Shown here in pieces: positions 14,800-23,369 of a stretch of DNA of 34,854 nucleotides. Each line of letters opens with the position of its first letter. Within the stretch, counting starts at the first letter, position 1. This DNA comes from an uncultured Oscillospiraceae bacterium (GTDB taxonomy: Bacteria; Bacillota; Clostridia; Oscillospirales; Oscillospiraceae): NCBI GenBank assembly GCA_947626585.1, contig CANQSU010000009.1, positions 1 to 34,854 on the forward strand, given 5' to 3'. The translations under genes and the position numbers were made by a program. The notes beneath the pieces were generated by a model, which was given only the letters and a program-made list of their open reading frames with translations, made no database searches and was not told the DNA's origin.

Positions 14800-15984
14800 A
14801 TGACGGAATTTGAACTGAAATACGGCTGCAACCCCAATCAGAAGCCGGCGAAGATTTTCATGCGCTCCGGCGCGCCCCTGCCCATCGAGGTCCTCAACGG
14901 CAGACCCGGATACATCAACTTCCTGGACGCCCTCAACTCCTGGCAGCTGGTCCGGGAGCTTAAGCGGGAGATCGGCCTGCCCGCCGCCGCCAGCTTCAAG
15001 CACGTCTCTCCCGCCGGAGCGGCTGTGGGGAACAGGCTCGGTGACGAGCTGAAGGCCGCATGCTTCGTGCGGGACATCCAGGGCCTGGACGACTCGCCCC
15101 TGGCCTGCGCCTATGCCCGCGCCCGGGGTACCGACCGTATGAGCAGCTTCGGCGACTGGATCGCCCTTAGTGATATCTGCGACACCACTACCGCCAGGAT
15201 CATCAAGCGGGAGGTCTCCGACGGCGTTATCGCCCCCGGTTACACCCCCGAGGCGCTGGAGATCCTCTCCGCCAAGAAAAAGGGCGGCTACAACGTGGTG
15301 AAGATCGACGCGGGATATGTCCCCGAGCATGAGGAGACCAAGGAGGTTTTCGGCGTCACCTTCTCCCAGGGCCGCAACGATTTCAAGATCGACTACGAGC
15401 TTTTGAAGAACGTGGTGACGGAGAACGGGGAAATCCCCGACTTTGCGAAAAGGGACCTGATCATCTCCCTCATCACCCTCAAATATACCCAGTCCAACTC
15501 CGTCTGCTACGCCGCCGACGGACAGGCCATCGGTGTGGGCGCCGGCCAGCAGAGCCGCATCCACTGCACCCGTTTGGCGGGCGGAAAGGCCGACACCTGG
15601 CACCTGAGACAGTCCCAACGGGTCTTGGAGCTTCCCTTTATCAAGGGCCTTGGCCGCGCCGACCGGGACAACGTCATCGACGGGTACATCAACCACAACG
15701 AGGAGGACGTCACCGCCGACGGCGTGTGGCAGCGGTACTTCACCGAACGGCCCAGGTACTTCTCCACGGAGGAGCAGCGGGAGTATCTTGACAAGATCAC
15801 CGACGTCTCCCTTGGCTCCGACGCCTTTTTCCCCTTTGGCGACAACATTGAGCGCGCCCACAAGAGCGGCGTGAAATATGTGGCCGAGCCGGGCGGCTCC
15901 GTCCGGGACGACAACGTCATTGAGACGGCAAACAAGTACGGCATGGCCATGGCGTTCACCGGTATGAGATTGTTCCATCATTGA
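14800..15984 (+). CDS. purH: stand-alone AICAR formyltransferase (PurH formyltransferase domain)
   Basis: This 394-residue protein covers only the AICAR transformylase part of PurH; the N-terminal MGS-like IMP cyclohydrolase domain is absent. It keeps the catalytic Lys-His pair in SFKHVSPAG (Lys67, His68), the LALKYTQSNSVCYA-like segment (ISLITLKYTQSNSVCYA), the GVGAGQQSRIHCTRLA substrate loop and the C-terminal SDAFFPFGDNIE..GGSVRDD. It formylates AICAR with 10-formyltetrahydrofolate to give FAICAR, which the upstream PurO would cyclise. AAAGGAG at 14786-14792 supports ATG 14800. Stand-alone versions of this size occur in Clostridia, so I read it as a natural split form rather than a truncation. 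Confidence 0.93.
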   Translation: MTEFELKYGCNPNQKPAKIFMRSGAPLPIEVLNGRPGYINFLDALNSWQLVRELKREIGLPAAASFKHVSPAGAAVGNRLGDELKAACFVRDIQGLDDSPLACAYARARGTDRMSSFGDWIALSDICDTTTARIIKREVSDGVIAPGYTPEALEILSAKKKGGYNVVKIDAGYVPEHEETKEVFGVTFSQGRNDFKIDYELLKNVVTENGEIPDFAKRDLIISLITLKYTQSNSVCYAADGQAIGVGAGQQSRIHCTRLAGGKADTWHLRQSQRVLELPFIKGLGRADRDNVIDGYINHNEEDVTADGVWQRYFTERPRYFSTEEQREYLDKITDVSLGSDAFFPFGDNIERAHKSGVKYVAEPGGSVRDDNVIETANKYGMAMAFTGMRLFHH

Positions 15985-16023
15985 ATTATTCCCGTATGCG
16001 CGGGCGTGCGGTTTTTGGGAAAC

Positions 16024-16045
16024 GGGCCGGCCGGGTGTCCGGCCC
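16024..16045. repeat. GGGCCGG palindromic repeat, copy d
   Basis: GGGCCGG-CCGGGTGT-CCGGCCC in the purH-purD spacer. Like the copy at 12207 it is followed by CCTAC, which suggests a shared repeat family with a diverged stem. Confidence 0.55.
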
Positions 16046-16072
16046 CTACAGTGTGTATTCGGAGGATAGAGT

Positions 16073-17344
16073 ATGAAGATTCTCGTAGTCGGCGGCGGAG
16101 GCCGCGAACACGCCATTATCAAGGCCCTGAAAAAGAACCCGGCGGTGGACACTGTCTACGCCCTGCCGGGAAACGGCGGCATCGCCGCGGACGCCGTCTG
16201 TGTGCCCATAGGCGCCACGGAGATAGAGAAGATCGTGGCCTTTGCGGCGGAAAAAAAGGTGGATTACGCCGTCGTGGCCCCGGACGACCCGTTGGCCCTG
16301 GGGTGCGTGGACGAGCTTGAGAAGATCGGCGTCCCCGCCTTCGGCCCCCACAAAAACGCCGCCATTATCGAGGCCAGCAAGGCCTTTTCCAAGGCCCTCA
16401 TGAAAAAGTACGGTATCCCCACGGCGAGCTTTGAGACCTTCACGAATATGGACAAGGCCCTGGCCTACGTGGACAAGGTGGGCGCGCCCATCGTGGTCAA
16501 GGCAGACGGTCTGGCCCTGGGCAAGGGCGTCACCGTGGCACAGACCGTGGGCGAGGCCAAGCGGGCTGTCCGCGAGATGATGGCGGAGGGCAAATTCGGC
16601 GCCTCCGGCTCAACCGTGGTCATTGAGGAGTACCTGGAGGGCCCCGAGGTCTCGGTCCTCAGCTTCACCGACGGCAGCGTGGTGGTCCCCATGGTTTCCA
16701 GCATGGACCACAAGCGGGCCCATGACGGGGATACCGGCCCCAACACCGGCGGCATGGGTACCGTCGCCCCCAACCCCTATTACACCCCCGAGGTGGCCGA
16801 GAGATGCATGAAGGAGATCTTCCTCCCCACTGTCCAGGCCATGAATGCCGAGGGACGCACCTTCAAGGGGTGCCTGTACTTCGGCCTGATGATCACCGGG
16901 GACGGCCCCAAGGTCATTGAGTACAACTGCCGTTTCGGCGACCCGGAGACTCAGGTGGTCCTGCCGCTTTTGGAGTCCGACCTGCTCACCGTCATGCGGG
17001 CGGTGACCGAGGGGCGGCTCAGGGATACCGAGGTCAAATTCAGCGACAGATCCGCCTGCTGCGTGGTGCTGGCCTCTCAAGGCTACCCCGTCAAGTACCA
17101 AAGCGGCTGTGAGATCGTCCTTCCCGCCACAGGCCCGGACCGTGAGATCTACGTGGCCGGCGCGGAGGTCAGGGACGGCAAGCTCCTCAGCCACGGCGGG
17201 CGCGTCCTGGGATGTGTCGCCGTGGAGGATACCCTGGAGGAGGCCGTCAGGTCGGCCTACAAGGTGGCGGACGCGGTGAAGTTTGAAAACGGCTTCTGCC
17301 GCCGGGATATCGGAAAACGGGCGCTTGACGCCCTGAAGAAATAA
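16073..17344 (+). CDS. purD: phosphoribosylamine-glycine ligase PurD
   Basis: PurD joins phosphoribosylamine and glycine with ATP to form GAR. The 423-residue protein has the N-terminal GGGGREHAI loop and GVPAFGP..K.AA.IE.SK.F. It also has the ATP-grasp motifs VVKADGLALGKGV (about 142-154), EEYLEGPEVSVL, GPNTGGMGTVAP (about 221-232) and YNCRFGDPETQ (about 284-294). GGAGG at 16061-16065 supports ATG 16073. It follows purH by 88 bp and precedes purL by 13 bp. Its substrate is unstable, so close coupling to PurF, whose glutaminase looks dead here, may matter. Confidence 0.96.
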   Translation: MKILVVGGGGREHAIIKALKKNPAVDTVYALPGNGGIAADAVCVPIGATEIEKIVAFAAEKKVDYAVVAPDDPLALGCVDELEKIGVPAFGPHKNAAIIEASKAFSKALMKKYGIPTASFETFTNMDKALAYVDKVGAPIVVKADGLALGKGVTVAQTVGEAKRAVREMMAEGKFGASGSTVVIEEYLEGPEVSVLSFTDGSVVVPMVSSMDHKRAHDGDTGPNTGGMGTVAPNPYYTPEVAERCMKEIFLPTVQAMNAEGRTFKGCLYFGLMITGDGPKVIEYNCRFGDPETQVVLPLLESDLLTVMRAVTEGRLRDTEVKFSDRSACCVVLASQGYPVKYQSGCEIVLPATGPDREIYVAGAEVRDGKLLSHGGRVLGCVAVEDTLEEAVRSAYKVADAVKFENGFCRRDIGKRALDALKK

Positions 17345-17357
17345 GAGGGAGCGGGAA

Positions 17358-20300
17358 ATGGTTTACAGAGTATATGTGGAGAAGCGAAACGGCCTGACGC
17401 TGGAAGCCGACGCCCTGAGCGCCGACCTTCGGGAGCTTCTGGGGATCAAAAGCCTTCGGGGCGTGCGTATCCTCAACCGCTACGACGTGGAGGGGATCGA
17501 CGAGGAGCTATTTAAGACCGCCGTGCGGACCGTGTTCTCCGAGCCCCAGCTGGACGTGACCTGTTCCGAGCTTGAGGCCGACGGCACCGTTTTCGCCGTG
17601 GAGTATCTGCCCGGCCAGTTCGACCAGCGCGCCGACTCGGCGGCCCAGTGCATCCAGATCATCTCCCAGGGCGAGCGCCCCACCGTGCGCACCGCCAAGA
17701 TCTACGTCCTCCGGGGCAAGCTCTCCAAAGAAGATATCGAGAAGGTCAAGAAGTACGTCATCAACCCCGTGGAGGCCCGGGAGGCCAGCCTTGAGACGTA
17801 CGACACCCTCAGGACCGACTACACCGTCCCCACCGAAGTGGAGACGCTCAAGGGCTTCACCGGCCTTGACCACGAGGCCATCGAGGAGTTTGTGGCCAAA
17901 TACGGCCTTGCCATGGACGCCGACGACCTCTTCTTCTGCCGGGACTATTTCAAAAGCGAGGGCCGGGAGCCGACCATCACCGAGATCCGCATGATCGACA
18001 CCTACTGGTCCGACCATTGCCGCCACACCACCTTCCTCACCCACATCGACAGTGTGGAGTTTGAGGATCCCGAGGCCCGGACCGAGTATGAAAACTACCT
18101 GGCCATGCGGAACTACTGCAACGACTTAAAGCCCCAGTGCCTGATGGACATCGCCACCATAGGGGCCAAATATCTTAAGAAAAAGGGCCTGCTGCCCAAG
18201 CTGGACGAGTCCGAGGAGATCAACGCCTGTACGGTGAAAATCAAAATCACCGTGGACGGGGAGGAGCAGGACTGGCTTCTCCTCTTCAAAAACGAGACCC
18301 ACAACCACCCCACCGAGATCGAGCCCTTTGGCGGCGCGGCTACCTGTATCGGCGGCGCCATCCGGGACCCGCTCTCGGGCCGCAGCTACGTCTACGCCGC
18401 CATGCGCGTCACCGGCGCATCCGACCCCACGGTCCCCGTATCCGAGACCATGTCCGGCAAGCTCCCCCAGCGCCAGCTGGTCACCGGCGCGGCGGCGGGC
18501 TACAGCTCCTACGGCAACCAGATCGGCCTTGCCACCGGCATTGTGGACGAGATCTACCACCCCGGCTACGCGGCCAAGCACATGGAGATCGGCGCCGTCC
18601 TTGGCGCGGCTCCGGCGTCAAATGTGCGCCGTGAGGTGCCAGCCCCCGGCGACATCGTCATTTTGCTCGGCGGAAGAACGGGTCGCGACGGCATCGGCGG
18701 CGCCACCGGCTCCTCCAAGGCCCATAACGCCCACTCGGTGGAGACCTGCGGGGCCGAGGTCCAGAAGGGAAACGCCCCTGAGGAGCGCAAGCTCCAGCGC
18801 CTTTTCCGCAACCCTCTGGCCACCCGCCTTATCAAGCGATGCAACGACTTCGGTGCCGGCGGCGTCTCCGTGGCCGTGGGCGAGCTTGCCGACGGCCTTC
18901 TCATCGACCTGAACGCCGTGCCCAGGAAGTACGAGGGCCTTGACGGCACCGAGCTTGCCATTTCCGAGTCCCAGGAGCGCATGGCCGTGGTGGTGGCCCC
19001 GGAGGACAGGGAGGAGTTCATGGAGCTGGCGGACGCCGAGAACCTGGAGTCCACCGTCGTCGCCGTGGTCACAAAAGAGCCCCGGCTCGTGATGGAGTGG
19101 AACGGGAAGAAGATCGTGGACATCTCCCGGGATTTTCTCAACACCAACGGCGCGCCCAAGCACACCACCATCAAGGTCGCCGCCCCCAAAGCCGTGAACA
19201 CCGAAGTCACCGGCTCCTTCGCGGAGAACATGGTGAAGACCGTCTCGGATCTGAACGTCTGCTCTAAGCGGGGCCTGTCCGAGCGCTTTGACTCCACCAT
19301 CGGCGCGGCCAGCCTCCTCATGCCCTTCGGCGGAAAGAATCAGCTGACGCCTATCCAGGCTATGGCCCACCGTCTGCCCCTGGACCGGGGCCGCTCCGAC
19401 GCCTGCTCCTTCATGGCCTGGGGTTACAACCCCACCCTCACGGAGGCCAGTCCCTTCAGGGGCGCGTATCTGGCCGTCGTGGAGTCCGTTTCCAAGCTCA
19501 TCGCCACGGGCGCCTCCTTTGAGGACGTGTATCTCACTTTCCAAGAGTATTTCTGCCGTCCGGGCGCGAAGCCCGAGCGCTGGGGCCAGCCCCTGGCGGC
19601 CCTTCTGGGGGCCCTCAAGGCCCAGAGAGAGCTTGGCATCGGCTCCATTGGCGGCAAGGACTCCATGTCCGGCTCCTTTGAGGAGCTGGACGTGCCGCCC
19701 ACCCTGGTCTCCTTCGCCGTGACCATGGGGAAAGAGGCCGAGGTCGTATCCAACGAATTCAAATCCGCCGGTCACAAGGTCATATGGCTTAAGCCCGAGG
19801 TCAAAAACGGCCTTCCCAGCGCCGAGAGTCTGAAGGCGCTCTACAACAAGGTCACCGGCCTTCTCCGTTCCGGCGAGGCGGTCGCCGCTTACACCCCCAC
19901 CTACGGGGGGCCCGCCGAGGCCGTATTTAAAATGTGCGTCGGCAGCGGCGTGGGCTTCAAGTTCTCAAGCACGCTTGACATGAACAGCATCTTCGCCCCC
20001 TGCTACGGCTCCTTTATCCTGGAGCTGACGGGCGACACCACGGAGCCCCTTTTGGGCGTCACCACCGCCGGCGGCGAGATCGAATACAGGGACGAGGTTT
20101 TGGAGCTTGGTACTCTTTTGACCGCCTGGGAGGGCAGGCTTGAGAAGGTCTATCCCACAAAGGCGGGGGAGGCCGTGCCCGCCCCGGAATACAGCTTCAT
20201 GGCTATCACCCGCGTCACCCCCAAGATCTCCGTGGCCCGTCCCCGGGTGTTGATCCCCGTGTTCCCCGGCACCAACTGCGAGTACGACACCGCCAGACGT

Positions 20301-21032
20301 TTTGAGGAGGCGGGAGCGGAGGCGAAGATCTACGTGATCCGCAACCAGTCAAGCGACCGCATCGCCAGAAGCGTGGAGGAGTTTGCCAGGCTGGTGGACG
20401 AGTCCCAGATCGTATTCATCCCCGGCGGCTTCTCCGGCGGCGACGAGCCGGACGGCTCGGGCAAATTCATTACGGCCTTCTTCCGGGCGGCCGCGGTGAA
20501 GCAGGCGGTCACCGACCTTTTGGAGCGCCGGGACGGCCTGATGGGCGGCATCTGCAACGGCTTTCAGGCCCTTGTGAAGCTTGGCCTTGTGCCCTTCGGC
20601 AGGATCCTGGACACCGACGAGACCTGCCCCACCCTGACCTTCAACACCATAGGCCGCCACCAATCGCGCCTGGTGCGCACCAAGGTTGCCTCCAACAAGT
20701 CCCCCTGGTTTGCCGCCACGGAGCCGGGACAGATCTACACCGTCCCCATCTCCCACGGCGAGGGCAAGTTCCTGGCCTCCGCCCAGACGGTGGCCCAGAT
20801 GGCCGAGCGCGGGCAGATCGCCACCCAGTACGTGGACTTCGACGGCCATCCCACCATGGACATCGCCCACAACCCCAACGGTTCCGTGGCCGCCATCGAG
20901 GGCATCACCAGCCCCGACGGCCGCGTCTTCGGCAAGATGGGCCACTCCGAGCGCGTGGGCGGCCTCTACAAAAACGTCCCCGGCGAGTATAACATGAAAA
21001 TATTCGAATCCGGCGTCAGATACTTCAAATAA
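17358..21032 (+). CDS. purL: phosphoribosylformylglycinamidine synthase, PurL-PurQ fused form
   Basis: This 1224-residue enzyme amidates FGAR to FGAM with glutamine and ATP. The order is an N-terminal PurS-like domain, a linker, a synthase half with TYWSDHCRHTTF (about 215) and ETHNHPTEIEPFGGAAT (about 313), a second half with GGKDSMSGSFEE (about 765), and a C-terminal class I glutaminase from about 960. The glutaminase triad is visible: Cys1066 in GGICNGFQ, then His1133 and Glu1135 in SHGEGKF. It therefore keeps full glutamine use, unlike PurF in the same cluster. Such about 1230-residue single-chain forms are typical of Clostridia and Bacteroidetes. It is the last pur gene and is followed by a terminator. 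Confidence 0.95.
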   Translation: MVYRVYVEKRNGLTLEADALSADLRELLGIKSLRGVRILNRYDVEGIDEELFKTAVRTVFSEPQLDVTCSELEADGTVFAVEYLPGQFDQRADSAAQCIQIISQGERPTVRTAKIYVLRGKLSKEDIEKVKKYVINPVEAREASLETYDTLRTDYTVPTEVETLKGFTGLDHEAIEEFVAKYGLAMDADDLFFCRDYFKSEGREPTITEIRMIDTYWSDHCRHTTFLTHIDSVEFEDPEARTEYENYLAMRNYCNDLKPQCLMDIATIGAKYLKKKGLLPKLDESEEINACTVKIKITVDGEEQDWLLLFKNETHNHPTEIEPFGGAATCIGGAIRDPLSGRSYVYAAMRVTGASDPTVPVSETMSGKLPQRQLVTGAAAGYSSYGNQIGLATGIVDEIYHPGYAAKHMEIGAVLGAAPASNVRREVPAPGDIVILLGGRTGRDGIGGATGSSKAHNAHSVETCGAEVQKGNAPEERKLQRLFRNPLATRLIKRCNDFGAGGVSVAVGELADGLLIDLNAVPRKYEGLDGTELAISESQERMAVVVAPEDREEFMELADAENLESTVVAVVTKEPRLVMEWNGKKIVDISRDFLNTNGAPKHTTIKVAAPKAVNTEVTGSFAENMVKTVSDLNVCSKRGLSERFDSTIGAASLLMPFGGKNQLTPIQAMAHRLPLDRGRSDACSFMAWGYNPTLTEASPFRGAYLAVVESVSKLIATGASFEDVYLTFQEYFCRPGAKPERWGQPLAALLGALKAQRELGIGSIGGKDSMSGSFEELDVPPTLVSFAVTMGKEAEVVSNEFKSAGHKVIWLKPEVKNGLPSAESLKALYNKVTGLLRSGEAVAAYTPTYGGPAEAVFKMCVGSGVGFKFSSTLDMNSIFAPCYGSFILELTGDTTEPLLGVTTAGGEIEYRDEVLELGTLLTAWEGRLEKVYPTKAGEAVPAPEYSFMAITRVTPKISVARPRVLIPVFPGTNCEYDTARRFEEAGAEAKIYVIRNQSSDRIARSVEEFARLVDESQIVFIPGGFSGGDEPDGSGKFITAFFRAAAVKQAVTDLLERRDGLMGGICNGFQALVKLGLVPFGRILDTDETCPTLTFNTIGRHQSRLVRTKVASNKSPWFAATEPGQIYTVPISHGEGKFLASAQTVAQMAERGQIATQYVDFDGHPTMDIAHNPNGSVAAIEGITSPDGRVFGKMGHSERVGGLYKNVPGEYNMKIFESGVRYFK

Positions 21033-21047
21033 GCTGTCAAGCCGTGA

Positions 21048-21083
21048 AGAAGTGGGCCGCCCACGCGGCCCGCTTCTTTTTCT
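21048..21083 (+). terminator. intrinsic terminator after purL (GGGCCGCC type)
   Basis: AGAAGTGGGCCGC at 21048-21060 pairs with GCGGCCCGCTTCT at 21065-21077 at 12 of 13 positions, followed by a T-rich run. It contains the same GGGCCGC core as the intergenic palindromes inside the cluster, but only here does a T-tract follow. Confidence 0.85.
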
Positions 21084-21084
21084 C

Positions 21085-21112
21085 TTGACAAAATTTATAA
21101 AAAGTTTATGAT
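21085..21112 (+). promoter_or_regulatory. promoter of the MATE/DUF975 pair
   Basis: TTGACA at 21085-21090, a 16-bp AT-rich spacer and TATGAT at 21107-21112, starting immediately after the purL terminator and 35 bp before the MATE start. Confidence 0.75.
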
Positions 21113-21147
21113 TAATACATACAGAGATAACAGACAGAGGTTACAAT

Positions 21148-22500
21148 ATGAAAGAAAATAAGATGGGTGTCATACCGGTGGGCAAGCTTCTCCTCACCAT
21201 GTCCCTGCCGATGATGGCGTCCATGCTTGTCCAGGCGCTGTACAACATCGTGGACAGCGTCTTTGTAAGCAGAGTCTCGGAGAACGCCCTTACGGCGGTT
21301 TCCCTGGCCTTTCCCATACAGACGCTGATCATCGCCTTTGCCAACGGCGTGGGCGTGGGTATGAACGCGCTCCTGTCCCGGGCACTGGGGGAAAAGCGGC
21401 CCGACGAGGCCAACCGGGTAGCCCGCCACGGTATGCTTCTGATGGCGGCGTGCTATCTGATTTTCCTCGTTTTTGGCCTCTTCCTGACCCGCCCCTTCAT
21501 GACGACCCAGGTGACGGCGGACACCGATCCGGAGATCCTGGAATACGGCGTGCAGTATCTCTCCATCGCCTGCGTCTTTTCCTTCGGCATCTTCGGACAG
21601 ATCCTCTCCGAACGGCTCTTCCAGTCCACCGGCAAGACCGTCTACTCCATGGTGACCCAGGCCACCGGTGCCGTTATCAACATCATCCTGGACCCCATTA
21701 TGATCTTCGGCCTGCTTGGCTTCCCCAGAATGGAGGCCGCCGGCGCCGCCGTGGCCACCGTTATCGGCCAGATCACAGCGGCCGTCCTGGGTATTGTACT
21801 CAACGCCCTCAAGAATACCGAGATCAGGCTTGAGGTAAAGAAGGTCTTTCAGGTCAACTGGAACGTCATAAAGCGGATGCTCATCATCGGAGTCCCCACC
21901 ACGGTGATGCAGGCCATAGGCTCTTTGATGAGCTACGTGATGAACCGCATCCTGATGGCCTTTTCCTCCACCGCGGCGGCGGTATTCGGGGCCTACTTCA
22001 AGGTCCAGTCCTTCGTGTGCATGCCCGTTTTCGGCCTGAACGCCGGCATGGTGCCCATCATCGCTTACAACTACGGCGCCAGGAGCCGGGTCAGGATCGA
22101 CAAGTGCGTGAAGCTGTCCATCCTCTTTGGCGAGTTGATCACCGTCCTGGGCTTTGTGGTGTTCCAGCTTTTCCCCGATAAGCTTCTGGGCTTCTTTGAC
22201 GCCTCGGAATACATGCTTGAGATCGGCGTTCCCGCTCTGCGTATCATCTCCATCCACTTCATCCTCTGCGGAGCCAGTATCGTCATAGGAAGCGTTTTCC
22301 AGGCCCTGGGCAACGGCGTGTACTCCGCCATCGTCTCCTTCCTGCGCCAGGTCGTGGTTCTCCTGCCGGTGGCCTATGTGTTCTCAAAGATTAGCCTGTC
22401 GGCGGTGTGGTGGTGCTTCCCCATAGCCGAGACGGTGAGCCTCGCCGTGTCGCTGATCCTTTTGAGGCGAATCTATAAAAATGTGGTCAATACTCTCTGA
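21148..22500 (+). CDS. MATE family efflux transporter
   Basis: This 450-residue integral membrane protein has about 12 hydrophobic helices in two homologous halves. It opens with the typical IPVGKLLLTMSLPMMASMLVQALYNIVDSVFVSRV and has LTAVSLAFPIQTLIIAFANGVGVGMNALLSRALG. A second-half LIIGVPTTVMQAIGSLM and NYGAR motif are also characteristic. MATE proteins export organic cations, drugs or metabolites using a Na+ or H+ gradient; the substrate cannot be told. AGAGG at 21136-21140 precedes ATG 21148. A DUF975 membrane protein follows after 18 bp, probably co-transcribed. Confidence 0.93.
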   Translation: MKENKMGVIPVGKLLLTMSLPMMASMLVQALYNIVDSVFVSRVSENALTAVSLAFPIQTLIIAFANGVGVGMNALLSRALGEKRPDEANRVARHGMLLMAACYLIFLVFGLFLTRPFMTTQVTADTDPEILEYGVQYLSIACVFSFGIFGQILSERLFQSTGKTVYSMVTQATGAVINIILDPIMIFGLLGFPRMEAAGAAVATVIGQITAAVLGIVLNALKNTEIRLEVKKVFQVNWNVIKRMLIIGVPTTVMQAIGSLMSYVMNRILMAFSSTAAAVFGAYFKVQSFVCMPVFGLNAGMVPIIAYNYGARSRVRIDKCVKLSILFGELITVLGFVVFQLFPDKLLGFFDASEYMLEIGVPALRIISIHFILCGASIVIGSVFQALGNGVYSAIVSFLRQVVVLLPVAYVFSKISLSAVWWCFPIAETVSLAVSLILLRRIYKNVVNTL

Positions 22501-22518
22501 TGAAAAGGGGCGTTTTCT

Positions 22519-23319
22519 ATGTTTTCCGATTCCCACGAGTTGAAGCTCCGTGCCAAAGCCCGGCTTCGCCGGCGTATGTTCCCCATCCTGCTGGTTTCCG
22601 CCATCTACATCGTGGCCGGTTACCTGATCAGCTATTTTTCCAGTGAGCTGTCCGGCTTCAACGCCTACAACAGGGCTATCGTGGAGTTGGTCAACTCCTA
22701 CGCTGGCCAGCTTCAGGCGGCCATATCCGACCCGGAGGCCTTTCAGGCAGTCCTCAACCAGATCTACGCCGCCATGCCTACCCTCCAGGAGTTCCTGACG
22801 GGCAGGAGCCTTATGGGGCCGCTGCTGGCCGCGCTCATCTCCCTCATGTCCCTGCCGCTGTCGGCGGGATATCTCCACCACATCCTCACCGAGAGCCGTG
22901 GGCAGGAGTCCGGCGTTGGCTATCTGATGCATGGCTTTAAGATGACCTTCAAGACCGTTGCCATCGGGATCCTCACGGGGCTGGCCATGGCGGTCGGCCT
23001 TATTCTGTTTTTCGTCCCCGGCATCGTGGCCTCGATGATGTTCTCCCAGTCCGTATTCATTCTTCTTGACGATCCGGACAAGGGTCCCATCCAGTGCATG
23101 AGGGAGTCCGCCCGCCTCATGAGCGGCCACAAGTGGCGCCTTTTCAAGCTCTATTTTTCCTTCTTCCTCTGGTATATAGCCTCCAACATCGTCACCACCC
23201 TCATTGGAGCGCCCATCCTCAACGTCTACCTGACCCCGTATTTAAACCTTACCACCGCCAATTTCTACAATGAGATCATCCACTACCAGCCCGAAGGCCC
23301 GGAGCCGATAGAATTCTGA
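22519..23319 (+). CDS. DUF975 family integral membrane protein
   Basis: This 266-residue protein has the DUF975 pattern: an N-terminal basic segment (LKLRAKARLRRR), about five to six hydrophobic helices and the conserved MRESARLMSGHKWRLFKLYFSFFLW near residues 195-219, which matches the family's ES..LM.GHK...F.L..SF.GW signature. Its function is unknown. AAAAGGGG at 22502-22509 precedes ATG 22519. It is probably translated from the MATE mRNA and is closed by a strong terminator shared with metG. Confidence 0.85.
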   Translation: MFSDSHELKLRAKARLRRRMFPILLVSAIYIVAGYLISYFSSELSGFNAYNRAIVELVNSYAGQLQAAISDPEAFQAVLNQIYAAMPTLQEFLTGRSLMGPLLAALISLMSLPLSAGYLHHILTESRGQESGVGYLMHGFKMTFKTVAIGILTGLAMAVGLILFFVPGIVASMMFSQSVFILLDDPDKGPIQCMRESARLMSGHKWRLFKLYFSFFLWYIASNIVTTLIGAPILNVYLTPYLNLTTANFYNEIIHYQPEGPEPIEF

Positions 23320-23369
23320 AAACGATCATAAAAAGAGCGCCCCGAGGGGCGCTCTTTTTATGATCGTTT
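23320..23369. terminator. bidirectional intrinsic terminator between DUF975 gene and metG
   Basis: A very long stem joins 23320-23343 to 23346-23369 without mismatch (GAGCGCCCC paired with GGGGCGCTC at the top). A-rich and T-rich flanks let it work in both directions. The metG stop codon lies inside its right edge. Confidence 0.92.

Noticed and set aside
14383-16152. 589-codon - strand open frame opposite purO and purH
   Set aside because: It is antisense to two well-supported pur genes and has no recognisable domain; GC codon bias explains the absence of stops.
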